Positions 32,547 through 34,655 of a stretch of 34,655 nt of DNA are shown piece after piece. Source of the stretch: Saprospiraceae bacterium (GTDB taxonomy: Bacteria > Bacteroidota > Bacteroidia > Chitinophagales > Saprospiraceae); assembly GCA_020629935.1 (NCBI GenBank), contig JAHDCJ010000055.1:1-34655 (forward strand), in the 5' to 3' direction. How positions within the stretch are numbered: the stretch's first letter is position 1; each line of letters begins with the position of its first letter. Both the position numbers and the translations under genes were made by a program. Below the pieces are notes generated by a model that did not search any database, was not told the DNA's origin, and saw only the letters and a list, made by a program, of their open reading frames with translations.

Positions 32547-34076
32547 TTGTCTTTATTAAAAAAATTAGCTGGAGATACGGCCATTTATGGTTTAAGTACG
32601 ATCATTGGTCGAGTACTTAACTTTCTATTAGTTCCATTATATACACGGATACTATTAGACTCAGAATACGGTGTTGTTGCTGAATTCTATGCCTATGTAG
32701 GCTTTTTAAATGTGATTTTTATTTATCGAATGGAGACTGCTTTTTTTCGCTTTGGCAATGAAGCGAAGCAAAGGCAACCCGTGTTTAATACCGCAGCCTT
32801 TTCTATTTTTTGTAGTAGTTTATTTTTCGTTGGTTTATTGATCTTATTTTCCCAACCCATTGCCAATTTTTTAGAATATCCAGACAAACGTATTTTTGTT
32901 ATTTGGTTTGCCTTTATCATTGGATTTGATGCTTTGTCTGCCATCCCATTTGCACGATTACGGTTGGAAGGTAAAGCCATACAATTCGCCACCATTAAAT
33001 TCATTAATATTGGCTTAAATATTGGCTTTAATCTATTCTTCCTTTTACTCTGTCCATATTTAATAAATCAGGGTTTCACGGCGTTTGAACATATATACAA
33101 TCCCGATTTTCAAATCGGATATATTTTCATTTCAAACTTGATTGCTAGTGCTGCAACCCTATTACTTTTAGTTCCTACCTATTTCTTTAAAACTAAGCAT
33201 CCTCAAACGATCGATCTTCCTTCGTCTAAAAAAGCACCTTGGTTTGATAAAGCACTTTGGAAAAAAATGTTTCGATATGCTGGGCCATTGGTTATTGTCG
33301 GTTTTGCGGGGATTATTAACGAGACATTAGATCGAGTTTTACTCAAAAATTGTTTAGAAGGCGACTTAGATTATCGAACTGCTCAAATTGGAATTTATAA
33401 TGCGAACTATAAGATTGCCATGTTGATCACTTTGTTTACTACTGCATTTACCTATGCAGCAGAGCCCTTCTTTTTCAGTAATGCCAACCGAGAAGATGCT
33501 AAAGACATTTATGCTATCGTAGGACAAGTTTTTGCAATGGTTGGCTGCATTGGTTTCCTTGGGATTATGCTTTATATTGACATCTTTAAATATTTTGTGG
33601 GAGCTGACTTTCGGGATGGATTAAATGTGGTACCGATTATTCTTATTGCCAATATCTTTTTAGGTTTATATTATAATATTGGGATTTGGTATAAATTGAC
33701 TGACAAAACGATTTATGGTGCTTTTATATCTATTGGAGGGGCTAGCATCACCATCATATTGAATCTTATTTTAATTCCTAAAATTGGGTATTTAGGTTCT
33801 GCCTGGGCGACCTTGGTTTGTTATGTAATCATGGTTTTCTGTAGTTATTTTATTGGGAAAAAACATTATCCTGTTCCCTATAAGGCAGGTCGAATATTAA
33901 CGTATATAATAAGTGCAATTACTATTTATTTAATAAGCCTTCCACTTAGGGAATATTTGGGCGTAGGAAGCATCCTTTTATTTGCAATGAATACCATTTT
34001 GTTTTTAAGTTATCTAGGTACTTTGCTTTTTGTAGAGCGCGCTTTCTTTAAAGAAATCTTAGCGAAGAAAGTTTAA
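32547..34076 (+). CDS. Wzx-like oligosaccharide flippase (MOP superfamily)
   Basis: This 509-residue polytopic protein has about twelve to fourteen transmembrane helices. The N-terminus (LKKLAGDTAIYGLSTIIGRVLNFLLVPLYTRIL, about 4-36) is the characteristic first helix of the MATE-like polysaccharide flippases that move lipid-linked oligosaccharides across the inner membrane. A TTG at 32547 is the start; the first in-frame ATG comes about 60 residues later and would remove the conserved first helix, so the rare start is supported by the sequence. It forms an operon with the TPR lipoprotein and is convergent with the small gene at 34078, with one nt between the two stop codons. The substrate is unknown. 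Confidence 0.9.
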   Translation: MSLLKKLAGDTAIYGLSTIIGRVLNFLLVPLYTRILLDSEYGVVAEFYAYVGFLNVIFIYRMETAFFRFGNEAKQRQPVFNTAAFSIFCSSLFFVGLLILFSQPIANFLEYPDKRIFVIWFAFIIGFDALSAIPFARLRLEGKAIQFATIKFINIGLNIGFNLFFLLLCPYLINQGFTAFEHIYNPDFQIGYIFISNLIASAATLLLLVPTYFFKTKHPQTIDLPSSKKAPWFDKALWKKMFRYAGPLVIVGFAGIINETLDRVLLKNCLEGDLDYRTAQIGIYNANYKIAMLITLFTTAFTYAAEPFFFSNANREDAKDIYAIVGQVFAMVGCIGFLGIMLYIDIFKYFVGADFRDGLNVVPIILIANIFLGLYYNIGIWYKLTDKTIYGAFISIGGASITIILNLILIPKIGYLGSAWATLVCYVIMVFCSYFIGKKHYPVPYKAGRILTYIISAITIYLISLPLREYLGVGSILLFAMNTILFLSYLGTLLFVERAFFKEILAKKV

Positions 34077-34077
34077 T

Positions 34078-34452
34078 TTAACGAATAAACCAGCTTTTTA
34101 CTTTTGCCCAAAAACCTTTAGGTTCTATTGTTTCTTCCTCAATTATAGAATCGAGTGGTTTAATCTTATCTTCAATAATTTCTTTATCTCCTAAATCTAC
34201 ATATTCCGACAATTCACTTCGCATTTGCTGGAGTGCCTCTCCTAATGGAAAGTCTAATAATTCCTTTGCTTTTTTGATATGATCCCCACAAAACCAAGCC
34301 GCATTGGGTGGATGGCCAACAAAACCAGGTTCTTCGGCTTTTTTATACCATGCCTTATCCGATGCTGTTTTTTTGAAATAAAGTAAATCCCCAAGTTCAG
34401 GATCTGACAAATCAAAACCAGAAGAGCAAAGTTCACACATTGGAGGTTTCAT
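34078..34452 (-). CDS. Small protein with possible zinc site (CxxC...CxxH)
   Basis: This 124-residue soluble protein is one I do not recognise. Four possible zinc ligands are visible: C6 and C9 (MCELC), C55 and H58 (WFCGDH). The region between them is rich in aromatic and Pro residues. The second half (about 60-124) is acidic and helical, ending in a Trp-rich basic tail (GFWAKVKSWFIR) that could touch the membrane. It has no signal peptide. It is convergent with the flippase gene, one nt apart, and no other gene on its strand is close within the window. Homology with zinc-ribbon regulators cannot be shown by eye. Confidence 0.75.
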   Translation of the reverse strand: MKPPMCELCSSGFDLSDPELGDLLYFKKTASDKAWYKKAEEPGFVGHPPNAAWFCGDHIKKAKELLDFPLGEALQQMRSELSEYVDLGDKEIIEDKIKPLDSIIEEETIEPKGFWAKVKSWFIR

Positions 34453-34545
34453 ATACTTTATTTTAAAAACAAATTAATTGTATTTTCTAAAATAGAAATT
34501 TTTCGTTTCTTATTCTAATCTTTTGTCTTCTTGCCTACTTACTTT

Positions 34546-34635
34546 GGCTAAGGGATAGCAACGGAATGCGCGCAGGAACGAGCACATTGGAGTGTATAGC
34601 CCGACCCTAAAAAATGCAGTTTTTTAGGGATAGCC
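34546..34635 (+). repeat. Structured repeat element E2 (second copy of E1 fold)
   Basis: P1 pairs GGCTA (34546-34550) with TAGCC (34631-34635). P2 opens with GGGATAGC (34552-34559) and closes with ATAGCCC (34596-34602), with an inner helix of 34565-34571 with 34582-34588 around the same C-A mismatch as E1. P3 is a perfect 10-bp hairpin (34605-34614 with 34620-34629) and a 5-nt loop. Compared with E1, P1 and P3 have entirely different sequences but still pair, and one inner pair changes from A-T to G-C. It ends 20 nt before the window edge, so whether a gene follows is unknown. The 93 bp before it (34453-34545) hold no recognisable gene. Confidence 0.75.
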
Positions 34636-34655
34636 CCATATAAAAAAGGAAAGAG

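Overview
The window reads as a chromosomal segment of a low-GC member of the Bacteroidota, probably a Saprospiraceae-like marine or freshwater lineage; the family assignment is inference. The evidence is the gene families (a DUF3078-type barrel, a PadR-PspC pair, sphingolipid genes, an S9 peptidase, a Wzx-like flippase), several Bacteroidota-type promoters (TTG, about 17-20 nt, TAnnTTTG) and the lack of Shine-Dalgarno sequences. Two genes (the ECF sigma factor and the flippase) need a TTG start codon.

Layout. 1-246: a 10-bp tandem repeat, an inverted-repeat region and a structured repeat element (E1). 247-3454: a MazG-like pyrophosphohydrolase and, convergent to it, DNA polymerase I. 3591-6482 (minus): an outer-membrane barrel, a MscS-type channel, a 79-residue unknown and an ECF sigma factor. 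Promoters in front of the sigma gene and the channel gene share the same ECF-like motif. 6778-8713 (plus): padR and a PspC-domain gene behind a palindromic operator. 8813-9694: a membrane-anchored MtfA-like protein that has lost its zinc-protease motif. 9762-13942: a bacterial ceramide locus made of an SDR ceramide reductase (divergent), serine palmitoyltransferase and a GNAT-type ceramide synthase, followed by a YbaK-like deacylase. 13948-14640: a structured GC-rich repeat beside a REP-associated tyrosine transposase that has a palindrome inside its reading frame. 14666-18340 (minus): a possible operon of a small protein, a PARG-like macrodomain protein, an SH3-domain secreted protein, a DinB-like protein and an esterase with C-terminal repeats. 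18450-23055 (minus): an exported protein, an apparently autoregulated MarR regulator, and a GtrB-type glycosyltransferase paired with a GT-C-like membrane glycosyltransferase. 23194-27276: an S9 peptidase and an AGCS amino-acid:cation symporter sharing a bidirectional terminator. 27439-31786 (minus): a seven-TM orphan and a fused UvrD helicase/RecB-type nuclease with a four-cysteine Fe-S pattern. 32016-34452: a TPR lipoprotein, an oligosaccharide flippase and a small putative zinc protein. 34546-34635: a second copy of the structured repeat (E2).

The best leads for something undescribed are these. E1 and E2 lie 34 kb apart, share a core, and have outer and terminal stems that differ in sequence but keep pairing, which suggests a selected RNA or DNA structure. 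The ECF sigma factor, the 79-residue protein and MscS look like a small regulon with two matching promoters. The third structured element sits next to the REP-type transposase. The MtfA-like protein looks like a pseudo-protease. Most other genes are ordinary chromosomal genes. All family calls come from reading the translations by eye; no database search was run.
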